Source: Pseudomonadota bacterium (lineage in GTDB: Bacteria; Myxococcota_A; UBA796; SXON01). From it: DNA of 60,744 bases. The stretch lies in the NCBI GenBank assembly GCA_030685065.1, contig JAUXQH010000066.1, positions 1 to 60,744 on the forward strand, read 5' to 3'. Positions 35,396-43,227 of the stretch are shown here, piece after piece; within the stretch, counting starts at the first letter, position 1; each line of letters starts with the position of its first letter. The position numbers and the translations under genes are program-made. The notes beneath the pieces are model-generated. The model was not told the origin of the DNA. It saw nothing but the letters and a program-made list of their open reading frames with translations, and did not search any database.

Positions 35396-37564
35396 TCAGG
35401 TTCCTTCGGGGAGGGCGGGAGGGGGTGTCCCCTTCCCGAGAGGGGCGCCGGGGCGCTGGGCGCCCGAGAGGCGGGCGCGAAAGGAGGCCTCGGCGGCGTC
35501 CTCCGCCGCGATGCGGCGCCAGGTGCCCTCCGGCGGGGTGCCGGCGAGGACCTCGGCCCACGCCGTCGTGGAGGGATCGGTCAGCTGGCCCACAGCTTGA
35601 GCGGCAATCGTGCGCGACTCGTCGATTCTTCCCGCCGTCGCGAGGCAGGCGGCGCGGGACATCGCGACGCGACCGGGCGCGAGATCGGCCGGCAGGGTGT
35701 CGACAGCGAGCGCATCGAGCCCGCCGCAGCGGCCCGCTTCGGCGTCGGCGAGCGCCACGCGCAGGCGCGCCTCCACGGCGGCGTCTGGGGGCTCGACCAC
35801 GGCGCTCCACAGCGCGCGGGCGCCCTCGAGGTCACCCTGGCCCTGGAGAACGCGGCCCCGCAGGATCGCGGAGCGGGCGAGCGTCGTCGGTTCGGGCGGG
35901 CGCGTCGCGAGAAAGTCGAGCGTGTCGAGCGCCTCGGCGGGGCGCCCCGTGCGGCGGTAGATCTCCGCGACCGCGAGGATGGTGCCCCGATCGTCGAGGC
36001 CCCGCCGCCCCTCCACCTCGGCCACGACACCGAGCGTGTCGAGCGCCTCCTCGTCGAGGCCCGCGCGCATGTAGGCCGCCGCGACCGCCGCGAGGGGCGC
36101 CGGATCGGTCATGTGCAGGGTGAGGCCCGGGCGCCACGCCGCGAGGTGCGCGGCCAGCGCGTCGATGTCGTGGCCGCCCGTGAGCAGCTCACCGACCCGA
36201 CGGGCCCACACGGAGAGGAGGCGTTCGCCGGGCTCGCCGGCGAGGAGCCACCGGCGGCGATCCACGAGCGAGCCCCAGGCGCGGAGCGCCAGCGCGTCGT
36301 CACCGAGGCGATCGCCGATCTGGCCGAGGAGGAACAGGGCCTCGGGGCCCTCGAGCTCATCGGCTGACACCCCCTCCAGCGTCGGCACCATGGCAGGCCA
36401 GAGGTTGGGAGACTGGCGGACGAGCGCGATCAGGCGCGTCCGGGCGCGGGCGAGGCCGCTCCACCGCGTCGGCACGCCGAGCGCGGGGAGGTCACCGAGG
36501 ACGGCATCGGCGCCGTCGACATTCCCGGCGAGCAGCCGCGCGTCGGCGAGGAGCAGGCGGGCAACGGCGCCGCGCTCGCCGGCGGCGGGCAGGGCGCGTT
36601 CGAGGACGGGGGTGGCCTCGGTCCAGCAGCCCGCGCGGAGCAGCAGGGCGCCAGCCAACAGGGAGGGCTCGGGGCTCGAGGCTCGGCTGGCGAGCGCGCG
36701 GCCGGTGGGGCCGGGCGCGGGAGCCCCCGTGAGCATGGAGACCGTCGCGAGGACGGACAACACGGCGTCGTCGGGGGCCCCGGCGCGCTGGGCCTCCTCG
36801 GCGGAGTCGCGCGCGTCGGACCAGGCGCGCAGGGAGAGGAGCGCGCCGGCGTGCTGGAGCTGGGCGAGGCCGCCGGGGGCCCCCGCGGCGGCGGCGGACC
36901 CGAAGTAGTGGACGGCCTCGCGGAGCAGGCCGAGCTCGCGATGGTGGGCGCCCAGCTCGTACAACGCGCGGGCGCGATCGGCCGGCTCGATGGGCGCCGC
37001 GGCTCCCCCGCCGAACAACCCGGACCGAAGCTCGGCCACGCGCGCCGACGAGACCGATCCCGACGACACCGCCCCCGACGTGGCATCCTCCGCGACAGGC
37101 ACGGGCTCCGCCGCCTCCCAACGCGGCAATGTCAGGACAAAGGCCTCCGGAGGGAGCTCGTGCACCATGTCGGCGCCGCGGAGCGGCACGAGCGGCGTTC
37201 CTGGCGTCCCCGCGCACTCCACCGTGGAGACTTGGGAGGGGTGGCTCGCCGCCTTCGTCACGGGCACCGCCACGGCCTCCCACCCCTCCCCCACCCGCTC
37301 GAGCGCGAGCGTGTGCGTCGACCGCCGCATCCACACGGTGACCACCTGGTGGCCGCCCATGTCGGTGACACGGCCGGTGCGGATGCCATCGGCCGGTGGG
37401 CCACGAAAGAGAGATTGGAGGGCCCGATCACCGCCGTGGACGAGGATCTCGACGCGGCCCGGCTCGATCGACGGGAGCACTTCGACGGTGGCACCCGGGG
37501 GCGCCGAGATGCGGAGCGGAGCGGCGCCCGCAAGGGCGACGAGGGCCAGGGCGAGGAGGCCCAT
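35396..37564 (-). CDS. Periplasmic TPR-repeat protein in the flagellar operon
   Basis: A 722-aa predicted periplasmic protein. The signal peptide (MGLLALALVALAGA) begins at the ATG of 37564, which overlaps the preceding stop as TGATG. A short beta-rich N-domain (~20-150) is followed, from ~180 to ~700, by many 34-residue helix pairs with Ala/Gly/Leu patterns typical of TPR/SEL1 repeats ('ARALYELGAHHRELGLLREAVHYFGSA' at about residues 190-216, and 'AEIYRRTGRPAEALDTL'). No enzyme motif. It lies between a predicted outer-membrane barrel gene and flgB with no gaps, which suggests a flagellar assembly or basal-body accessory role. I know no named flagellar family with this layout. Confidence 0.75.
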   Translation of the reverse strand: MGLLALALVALAGAAPLRISAPPGATVEVLPSIEPGRVEILVHGGDRALQSLFRGPPADGIRTGRVTDMGGHQVVTVWMRRSTHTLALERVGEGWEAVAVPVTKAASHPSQVSTVECAGTPGTPLVPLRGADMVHELPPEAFVLTLPRWEAAEPVPVAEDATSGAVSSGSVSSARVAELRSGLFGGGAAAPIEPADRARALYELGAHHRELGLLREAVHYFGSAAAAGAPGGLAQLQHAGALLSLRAWSDARDSAEEAQRAGAPDDAVLSVLATVSMLTGAPAPGPTGRALASRASSPEPSLLAGALLLRAGCWTEATPVLERALPAAGERGAVARLLLADARLLAGNVDGADAVLGDLPALGVPTRWSGLARARTRLIALVRQSPNLWPAMVPTLEGVSADELEGPEALFLLGQIGDRLGDDALALRAWGSLVDRRRWLLAGEPGERLLSVWARRVGELLTGGHDIDALAAHLAAWRPGLTLHMTDPAPLAAVAAAYMRAGLDEEALDTLGVVAEVEGRRGLDDRGTILAVAEIYRRTGRPAEALDTLDFLATRPPEPTTLARSAILRGRVLQGQGDLEGARALWSAVVEPPDAAVEARLRVALADAEAGRCGGLDALAVDTLPADLAPGRVAMSRAACLATAGRIDESRTIAAQAVGQLTDPSTTAWAEVLAGTPPEGTWRRIAAEDAAEASFRARLSGAQRPGAPLGKGTPPPALPEGT

Positions 37565-38142
37565 CACGGGACCACCATCGACACGCCGAGGGCGAGGCGG
37601 ATGCCGCCCAGATCGAGGCCGCACGGCTCGCCGTCACAATTCTCGTGGCGGGGGAGCAACGTCGCCCGCACCCCCACGCCCCCCACGATCTGGATCTTCA
37701 GCCGATTTGGATCGGGGCCCCGCAGCGACGGCGCGGAGAGCGCGCTGACATCCAGCCGCGCCTCGACCTGGCCGAGCACGCCGATCTTGGTGCCGCTGTA
37801 ACCCCGGCTCTCCTGGGCGCCGGCCTCCTCGGCCCACGGGACGATGGTCGGACCGACGCCCGCGGCGAGATCGAGCGAACCGACCGTGAGCCGGGGCCCG
37901 ACCACGGTCGAGATCGGCGCGTACCAGAACCAGGTCCCGTGATCCGTCGGAGCCAGCGTGACCTGGTCGACGCTCATCCCCCCCACCCGTTGGTAGCCCA
38001 CCGTGACCTTGGCCTCGAGGTGGTACGGCAGCGTCACGCGCGCGCTGACCTCGCCCGAGAGGGAGGCCTCGCCGAAAACCCGGCCGATCTGCTCGTCGTT
38101 GAGCGCCTCGCCCACCAGGGAGAGGGCGAGAGCGGCGATCAC
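37564..38142 (-). CDS. Small predicted outer-membrane barrel protein in the flagellar operon
   Basis: A 192-aa product. The GTG start at 38142 is fixed by a 4-nt GTGA overlap with the preceding gene; the frame is open further upstream but gives only Arg/Pro-rich shadow sequence. The product opens with a signal peptide (MIAALALSLVGEA) and continues with alternating beta strands ('SARVTLPYHLEAKVTVGYQRVGG', here near residues 27-49, 'TWFWYAPISTVVGPRLTVGSL', 'KIGVLGQVEARLDVSAL') and a C-terminal strand ending in Val-Pro. This suggests a small 8-strand barrel or outer-membrane-associated beta protein. Two Cys near 170 could form a disulfide. Function unknown; the context is flagellar. Confidence 0.7.
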   Translation of the reverse strand: MIAALALSLVGEALNDEQIGRVFGEASLSGEVSARVTLPYHLEAKVTVGYQRVGGMSVDQVTLAPTDHGTWFWYAPISTVVGPRLTVGSLDLAAGVGPTIVPWAEEAGAQESRGYSGTKIGVLGQVEARLDVSALSAPSLRGPDPNRLKIQIVGGVGVRATLLPRHENCDGEPCGLDLGGIRLALGVSMVVP

Positions 38143-38435
38143 GCGCGGGCCGGTGAGCTGTTGGCCGAGGCGTATGCGCGCACGGCGCGGCGGCCCACGG
38201 CGGTGGTGGAGATGCGCTCGTCGAGGCGGGCACAGCTCTGCACGAGCGCGTTGGACACCCGGGTGACGGCCGCCGCGAGGCGAGCCCGCCCCGCCGTTCC
38301 GACCCAAGCCGCCGAGTCCGCGGCGGCGGCCGCGATCGCCTCCATCTCCGCGCCGTCGGGGCACTCCCCGCGATCGAGGCGGAAGGTGAGCCCGTCGAGG
38401 CGGGCCAGGAGCGTCTCGAGCGGAACGCGGCTCAT
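38139..38435 (-). CDS. FliT-like flagellar chaperone candidate
   Basis: A 98-aa, mostly helical, cytoplasmic protein. It directly follows fliS (4-nt overlap), the usual place of fliT, and ends with 'ISTTAVGRRAVRAYA', resembling the 'GRRA(L/V)R.Y' motif near the C-terminus of FlgN/FliT-type chaperones. FliT proteins hold the cap protein FliD before export. Sequence similarity is weak, so the name rests on size, helices and position. Confidence 0.55.
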   Translation of the reverse strand: MSRVPLETLLARLDGLTFRLDRGECPDGAEMEAIAAAAADSAAWVGTAGRARLAAAVTRVSNALVQSCARLDERISTTAVGRRAVRAYASANSSPARA

Positions 38436-38875
38436 ACGGCCTCCAGCAATTCGTCGTCTTCGAAGGCGTCCGCCTCGAGGGGCGTAGCATCGAGGGGGTC
38501 AACGTCGCCGCGGTGAATCCGCACGGCGTTCGTCCACATCGTCCGCACGGTGTCGGTGACCGCGCGCACCTCGTCCAGGCGCACCCGATCTCCGGTGCGA
38601 CCGGCCTCGGTGAGGTGGTGCAGGATCCAACGGTAGGTGTCGCTCAGCGCCTTGGCGATCTCTGGCTGGGCGGTCGGATCCAGGGCCACGAGCAGCTCGA
38701 CGAAAACGCTCCGGGCGCCGTGGATCTCCGTCAGCCACCCGGTGCGGTCCCCGCGGGCCATCGCGGCGTCGGCCGCCACCTCTCGTCGCAAGGCGGCTTC
38801 CACGAGCATCACGATGAGCTCCTCGTTGGGCGCGCTCTCGATGTTGGTTCGTTGATACGATTTGATTGCGCGCAT
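38432..38875 (-). CDS. fliS: Flagellin export chaperone FliS
   Basis: A 147-aa helical chaperone that prevents early flagellin polymerisation. The N-terminus 'AIKSYQRTNIESAPNEELIVMLVEAALR' (here residues 3-30) is the FliS signature (Y....V....P..L...LY.....), with helices of the four-helix bundle following ('FVELLVALD', 'DTYRWILHHLTEA'). The last ~25 residues are acidic and variable. It lies 3 nt after fliD. Here 'MLVEAALR' replaces the usual 'LYDGAL'. Confidence 0.93.
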   Translation of the reverse strand: MRAIKSYQRTNIESAPNEELIVMLVEAALRREVAADAAMARGDRTGWLTEIHGARSVFVELLVALDPTAQPEIAKALSDTYRWILHHLTEAGRTGDRVRLDEVRAVTDTVRTMWTNAVRIHRGDVDPLDATPLEADAFEDDELLEAV

Positions 38876-38878
38876 CGT

Positions 38879-40219
38879 TCAATCCTCGCTGCTGGGGAGG
38901 AGCGCTTCGATCGCGGAGCCCGCGTTCTGGAAGCGCGACATCGCGATCTCCATCGCCGTAAATTGCTTCTGCAGGCGCGACCGGTAGGCGTCGAGGTGAT
39001 CCTGGAAGTCGTCGATGCGCTGCGTGAGCGTGTCGATCTGGGTGTCCAGGGATTCCCCGCGCGCGGTGATCGTGCCGGTGTCCTCGTCGGTGAACCGATC
39101 GATGGCCCCGGCGATGCTGGCGAACGCGCCGGTCTCGCCGGTCGCGAAGGCGACCACGCCTTCGAAGTCGGTGGTGAGGGCCTCGCGGAGCGCGTCCTCG
39201 TCCAGCTCGAGGTCGCCGTTCTGCGCGGTGGTGAGGCCGATCGCGCCGAGCGCGTTCATCGCTTCGGTGCCGTAGGTGGAAGAGAGGGTGGTCTGGAGGC
39301 GCTGCATCACGGCGCGCGGCTCCGACTCTCCGACGAAGGCGCCACGGATGTCCTCGTCGGGGTTCCAGGTCCGCTGCGAGCGGATCTGGCTCATGACGGC
39401 ATTCCAGCTGTCCACCACGGTCTGCACACGCTCGACCATGGTGTCGGGGTCGCGAGCCACGCTCACGTCCACGGCCGAGGTGGTGGTCGCGTAGAGGTTC
39501 AGGTGGAGCCCCTGAACGGCCGCGTCGATCTCGTTGTCCGGGTCCGTGACGGTCGTCCCGTTGATCACGACCTCGGCGTCCACGGCCGCGGTGACCGTCG
39601 TGAACGAGGGCACCTGCCCCGTCCCGCTGTCGAGCCCTGAAGTATCCAGGGTGACTGCATTTTCAGCGCCCGTCTCATCGCCGCCGATGACGAGGCGGTA
39701 CGGGGCCGTCGCGTCTCCCGTGTCCATGATGTAGGCCGTCGCGCCGTCGACCTGGTCGTTGATGGCCGCTACCAGGTCATCCAGCGAGTCACCCGCCCCC
39801 ACCGTGATGTCGGTGGTGGTTCCCGCGATTGTGACAGAGAGCGTGCCGGTCGCGAGGACCCCGGCTGTGTCGCGGGAGGCGAACCCGGCAGACACGTCCA
39901 TCGACGCCCGGGCCAGTCGGTTGACCTGCACTTCGAACCGGCCAACCACGGCGTCGCCGTCGACCGTGACGCCGATCGAGTCGTCGTCGCTGGAGCGCGC
40001 GGACACCGACCGGAGCTCGTCCGGTTCGTCGATGGCCTCGAGCGCCTCCTGCAGGGAGGTCAGCCGCGCGGACAACGTCGCGTACGCTTCCTTGCGCGTG
40101 TCGAGCGTGTCCTTCTGGGCCTCCATGATGGTCTTGGTCCGCCCGGCAGCGGCCACCAAGCCGTCCACGAGCGCGCCCGTGTCGATCCCGGAGACAAGTC
40201 CGCCTACAGTGGTTGCCAT
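38879..40219 (-). CDS. fliD: Flagellar filament cap protein FliD
   Basis: A 446-aa secreted cap protein guiding flagellin polymerisation. N-terminal 'GGLVSGIDTGALVDGLV' and the following coiled coil match FliD_N; the middle has the 'DSLDDLVAAIND' hook_IN segment. The C-terminal part has 'TTAQNGDLELDEDALREALTTDFEGVVAFA', here near residues 325-355, and closes with the coiled coil 'LDTQIDTLTQRIDDFQDHLDAYRSRLQKQFTAMEIAMSRFQ' (residues ~390-430). The length is normal. It starts 85 nt after flagellin 1, and no sigma-28 motif is seen there, so readthrough from flagellin 1 is likely. Confidence 0.96.
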   Translation of the reverse strand: MATTVGGLVSGIDTGALVDGLVAAAGRTKTIMEAQKDTLDTRKEAYATLSARLTSLQEALEAIDEPDELRSVSARSSDDDSIGVTVDGDAVVGRFEVQVNRLARASMDVSAGFASRDTAGVLATGTLSVTIAGTTTDITVGAGDSLDDLVAAINDQVDGATAYIMDTGDATAPYRLVIGGDETGAENAVTLDTSGLDSGTGQVPSFTTVTAAVDAEVVINGTTVTDPDNEIDAAVQGLHLNLYATTTSAVDVSVARDPDTMVERVQTVVDSWNAVMSQIRSQRTWNPDEDIRGAFVGESEPRAVMQRLQTTLSSTYGTEAMNALGAIGLTTAQNGDLELDEDALREALTTDFEGVVAFATGETGAFASIAGAIDRFTDEDTGTITARGESLDTQIDTLTQRIDDFQDHLDAYRSRLQKQFTAMEIAMSRFQNAGSAIEALLPSSED

Positions 40220-40304
40220 CGTTTTCTCTCAATGCGCCGGTGGAGTGATGTACCGGTGGAGCGTTTGGGGGGTTGGATCGCCCGCGTTCCGAAGGGCGCG
40301 AGCA

Positions 40305-41138
40305 CTAGCCCTGGAGGAGAGAGAGGGCGGCCTGGTTGATGCCCTTCGCTTGCGTCAGGACGGACACACCGGCCTGCTGGAGCACCTGGTTCTGCGCGAG
40401 GGTCGCGGTCTCCTTGCCGAAGTCCGCGTCGCGGATGCGGCTCTCGGCTTCGAGCGTGGTCTGCTCGAAGGTCTCGAGGTTGTTCAGCGCGTTGCCGAGC
40501 CGGTTCTCCACCGCGCCGTATCCGGACCGGTAGGAGCTCACGGTGTCGATGGCGAGGTCGATGGCCGTGAGGGACGCGGAGGCGCCCGCGGCGGTCGACA
40601 TGTCGATGGCGGTCGCATCCACCCCGAGGGTGGTGGCGGACAGATCGCCGAGGGTGATGTCGATCTGGTCGTTCACCGTGTTGTGGATGCCGACCTGCAC
40701 CCCGATCGTGGCGATCGAGCCGTCCGTCAGCGACTGGCCGTTGAACTCGGTGACCGAGGCGATGCGCTCCACCTCGCCCGCGAGCGAGCTGTACTCCTGC
40801 TGGACGTAGGCGCGCTCGTCGTCGTCGAGGGTCTCGGAAGCGCCCTGGACCGCGAGCTCGCGCATGCGGATCAGGATGTTGCCGACCTCCGCGGAGGCGC
40901 CTTCCGCGATGGCGATGATGCTCACGCCGTCGTTGGTGTTGCGCGCCGCGACCGCCGCCGACGTGTGTGCGGCGCGGAGGTTCTCCGCGACACCCACACC
41001 CGCCGCGTCGTCCGCGGCCCGGGAGATGCGCTTGCCGGACGAGATGCGCTCGAAGGAGCGCGAGAGTGCACGAGTCGTGCGATTGAGGTCCTTCAGGGCG
41101 TTGAGGCTCGCCGTGTTGGTCCGTACGTTGATGGCCAT
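40305..41138 (-). CDS. Flagellin, compact type (copy 1)
   Basis: A 277-aa filament subunit made of D0 and D1 only. The N-terminus 'AINVRTNTASLNALKDLNRT' and the C-terminus 'LAQNQVLQQAGVSVLTQAKG' contain the conserved coiled-coil ends; the central variable domain is short (~40 residues). The ATG at 41138 has GGAGGA upstream. Roughly 80% of aligned residues match copy 2, with most differences in the middle. The leader has a sigma-28-type promoter and a small hairpin (41169-41186). Exported through the flagellar type III system with FliS. Confidence 0.97.
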   Translation of the reverse strand: MAINVRTNTASLNALKDLNRTTRALSRSFERISSGKRISRAADDAAGVGVAENLRAAHTSAAVAARNTNDGVSIIAIAEGASAEVGNILIRMRELAVQGASETLDDDERAYVQQEYSSLAGEVERIASVTEFNGQSLTDGSIATIGVQVGIHNTVNDQIDITLGDLSATTLGVDATAIDMSTAAGASASLTAIDLAIDTVSSYRSGYGAVENRLGNALNNLETFEQTTLEAESRIRDADFGKETATLAQNQVLQQAGVSVLTQAKGINQAALSLLQG

Positions 41139-41194
41139 GTTCGGTCCTCCCGTTCGAGGGTGTGGGGACACGGGCCATGCCCCGTGCAAGAGAT

Positions 41195-41221
41195 GTTTCG
41201 GTCGTCGGGCCTCGGAGTTGA
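41195..41221 (-). promoter_or_regulatory. Sigma-28-type promoter motif upstream of flagellin 1
   Basis: On the minus strand, -35 TCAACTCC (41214-41221), 11-nt spacer, -10 ACCGAAAC (41195-41202). The predicted start site near 41188 gives a leader of about 50 nt carrying the hairpin at 41169-41186 and the GGAGGA site. Confidence 0.7.
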
Positions 41222-41259
41222 GGGAAAAGCGATCGTCGAACGCAACAAAGTCGGAAAAA

Positions 41260-41295
41260 CAAAGATGCGCCCGGCCGGGGCCGAGCGCATCTTTG
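41260..41295 (-). terminator. Rho-independent terminator of flagellin 2
   Basis: A perfect 11-bp inverted repeat (CAAAGATGCGC with its complement, 14-nt loop) is followed on the minus strand by TTTTT. It lies 59 nt beyond the flagellin 2 stop and ahead of the flagellin 1 promoter, so it separates the two transcripts. Confidence 0.9.
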
Positions 41296-41353
41296 TGATC
41301 ACTGCTGGATCAACCGTGGATCCTCGCCGGATCCGCCCCTCACGCGAAGCTGA

Positions 41354-42184
41354 CTAGTTGAGGAGCCCCAGCGCCGCCTGCCCGATGCTCTTGGCCTGCG
41401 AGAGCACGGACGTGCCCGCCTGCTGGAGGATCTGGTTCTGGGAGAGGTTGGCCGTCTCCTTGCCGAAGTCGACGTCGCGGACGCGGCTCTCCGCCTCGAG
41501 GGTCGTCTGCTCGAACGTCTCGAGGTTGTTGAGCGCGTTCCCGAGCCGGTTCTCAACGGCGCCGTAGTCGGCGCGGTAGCTGTTCACCGTGTCGATGGCG
41601 GCGTCGATGTTCGTGAGCGCGGTGGAGGCGCCGGCCGCGGTGGCCATTGTGACCGACGTGGTGTCGACGCCGAGGGTCGCGCTCGAGAGGTCTCCGAGGG
41701 TGATGTCGATCTGGTCGTTGGCGGTGTTGTGGATGCCGACCTGCACGCCGACGGCGGCGAGCGTCCCGTCGGTGAGGGCCTGGCCGTTGAACTCGGTGAC
41801 ATCCGCGATGCGGTCGACTTCCGTGGAGAGGGCGGTGAACTCGGTCTGCACGTAGGCGCGCTCGTCGTCGTTCAGGGTCTCCGAGGCGCCCTGCACGGCG
41901 AGCTCGCGCATGCGCACGAGGATGTTGCCGACCTCGGAGGAGGCGCCTTCCGCGACGGCGATGATGCTCATGCCGTCGTTGGTGTTGCGGCCCGCGACTG
42001 CGGCGGAGGTGTGCGCGGCGCGCAGGTTCTCGGCGACGCCGACGCCCGCGGCGTCGTCCGCGGCCCGCGAGATGCGCAAGCCGGAGGAGATCCGCTCGAA
42101 GGAGCGGGAGAGAGCGCGGGTGGTCTTGTTGAGGTCGACAAGCGCGTTGGACGCGGTCGTGTTCGTCTTGAGGGTGATCGACAT
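41354..42184 (-). CDS. Flagellin, compact type (copy 2)
   Basis: A 276-aa flagellin with the same D0/D1-only layout as copy 1: N-terminal 'SITLKTNTTASNALVDLNKT', 'RMRELAVQGASETLNDDERAY' (here near residues 100-120) and C-terminal 'LSQNQILQQAGTSVLSQAKS'. The ATG at 42184 has GAGG upstream. It has its own promoter motif and a strong terminator, so it can be expressed alone. A tandem duplication produced the pair; which copy forms the main filament cannot be told from sequence. Confidence 0.97.
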   Translation of the reverse strand: MSITLKTNTTASNALVDLNKTTRALSRSFERISSGLRISRAADDAAGVGVAENLRAAHTSAAVAGRNTNDGMSIIAVAEGASSEVGNILVRMRELAVQGASETLNDDERAYVQTEFTALSTEVDRIADVTEFNGQALTDGTLAAVGVQVGIHNTANDQIDITLGDLSSATLGVDTTSVTMATAAGASTALTNIDAAIDTVNSYRADYGAVENRLGNALNNLETFEQTTLEAESRVRDVDFGKETANLSQNQILQQAGTSVLSQAKSIGQAALGLLN

Positions 42185-42252
42185 GGGTTGCCTCGGATGG
42201 ATGCCCGCGCCGCGGGCGGTTCGACAGATACGGGCCGTGGGACCCACTGACT

Positions 42253-42279
42253 TCATCGGTTGGGAAGGATGCTTCTTCA
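42253..42279 (-). promoter_or_regulatory. Sigma-28-type promoter motif upstream of flagellin 2
   Basis: On the minus strand, -35 TGAAGAAG (42272-42279), 11-nt spacer, -10 ACCGATGA (42253-42260), closest of the set to the enteric GCCGATAA element. The leader of about 60 nt contains a GCCCGC/GCGGGC hairpin (42203-42217). Confidence 0.7.
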
Positions 42280-42348
42280 GCCTTTCCTTCAGCGACTGCG
42301 GTGGCGGCTTTCAAGGCGGCGGGTGGGCCACCGATCTTGCTACGAAAT

Positions 42349-43227
42349 CTACGAGAGGTAGTCCAGCAGCGACTTGGTCGTCGTCGCCGCCGCGATCTGG
42401 AGCGTCGATTCGTACGCGCTCTTCAGCTCGGTGAGCCGGGTGTAGGTCTCGACCGGATCGGCCGCGACCAGGGAGGTGAGGCGCTCGGAGAACAGCACGC
42501 CCATCGCGTCGGAGACCGCGGCGGCGTCCTCCGCGATCTGGGTTTCGACGCCGATCTGCGCGCGGGCATCACTCACGGCCTGGATGGAGGCATCCACCGT
42601 GTCGAGCGCCGTGCCGATGCCCGTGCCGTCATTCGCTTCGAGCGCGGTCGCGAGGCCTTCGAGCGCCCCGAACACGTCCGCGTCGCCGGCAAACACGGCC
42701 GAGCCGTCGAACCCACCCGCGACCCAGCGATCTTCGGCCACGCGCACCTCGCTGGGCGCGGCGCCCCCCGAATAGGTGCCATCCGCGGCGAAAGGCTCGG
42801 TGTCCCAATTCTGGCCGGCGAACACGAATCGATCGCCGAATTGGGTGTTGGCGGCGGACCGCAGGGTCTCCTGGAGACCGCGCACTTCGATGGCGGCGGC
42901 GGCGCGGGCATCGGCGTCCACGGTGTCACCCGCCATCGCCACGGCCAGCTCCTTCGCGCGTACCAGCACGTCCGCCACGCTCGCGAGCGCGGTGTCGGCC
43001 GTGGTCTGAACGCTCACCGCCGCCGAGGCGTTCTTGCTCCACACGTCCTGGTCGGCCACGGCGGAGGCCATGGCCTGGGCGGACCCGAACGCCACCGGAT
43101 CGTCCGAGGCCGACTGCACCGCGAGCCCCGTGACCGCGCGCGACTGCATCTCGGCCAGGGCGGCGGCCTGGCGGCCCGACTGTGTGCGGACCAGGTCGAA
43201 CAGGGAGGCGCGCGGGATCCGGATCAT
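42349..43227 (-). CDS. flgL: Hook-filament junction protein FlgL
   Basis: A 292-aa junction protein (HAP3) between hook and filament. The flagellin-like N-terminus 'MIRIPRASLFDLVRTQSGRQAAALAEMQSRAVTG' (residues 1-34) and the 'DDPVAF' motif are typical (family: S.PSDDP). 'NTQFGDRFVFAGQN' is the conserved FlgL mid-motif. The start at 43227 overlaps the flgK stop as TGATG. It ends the flgI-flgJ-flgM-flgN-flgK-flgL unit. Confidence 0.95.
   Translation of the reverse strand: MIRIPRASLFDLVRTQSGRQAAALAEMQSRAVTGLAVQSASDDPVAFGSAQAMASAVADQDVWSKNASAAVSVQTTADTALASVADVLVRAKELAVAMAGDTVDADARAAAAIEVRGLQETLRSAANTQFGDRFVFAGQNWDTEPFAADGTYSGGAAPSEVRVAEDRWVAGGFDGSAVFAGDADVFGALEGLATALEANDGTGIGTALDTVDASIQAVSDARAQIGVETQIAEDAAAVSDAMGVLFSERLTSLVAADPVETYTRLTELKSAYESTLQIAAATTTKSLLDYLS

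Noticed and set aside
40220..40304. Sixth sigma-28-type motif before fliD
   Set aside because: No CTSAA-N16-CCGAW match in the 85-nt gap; readthrough from flagellin 1 explains expression.
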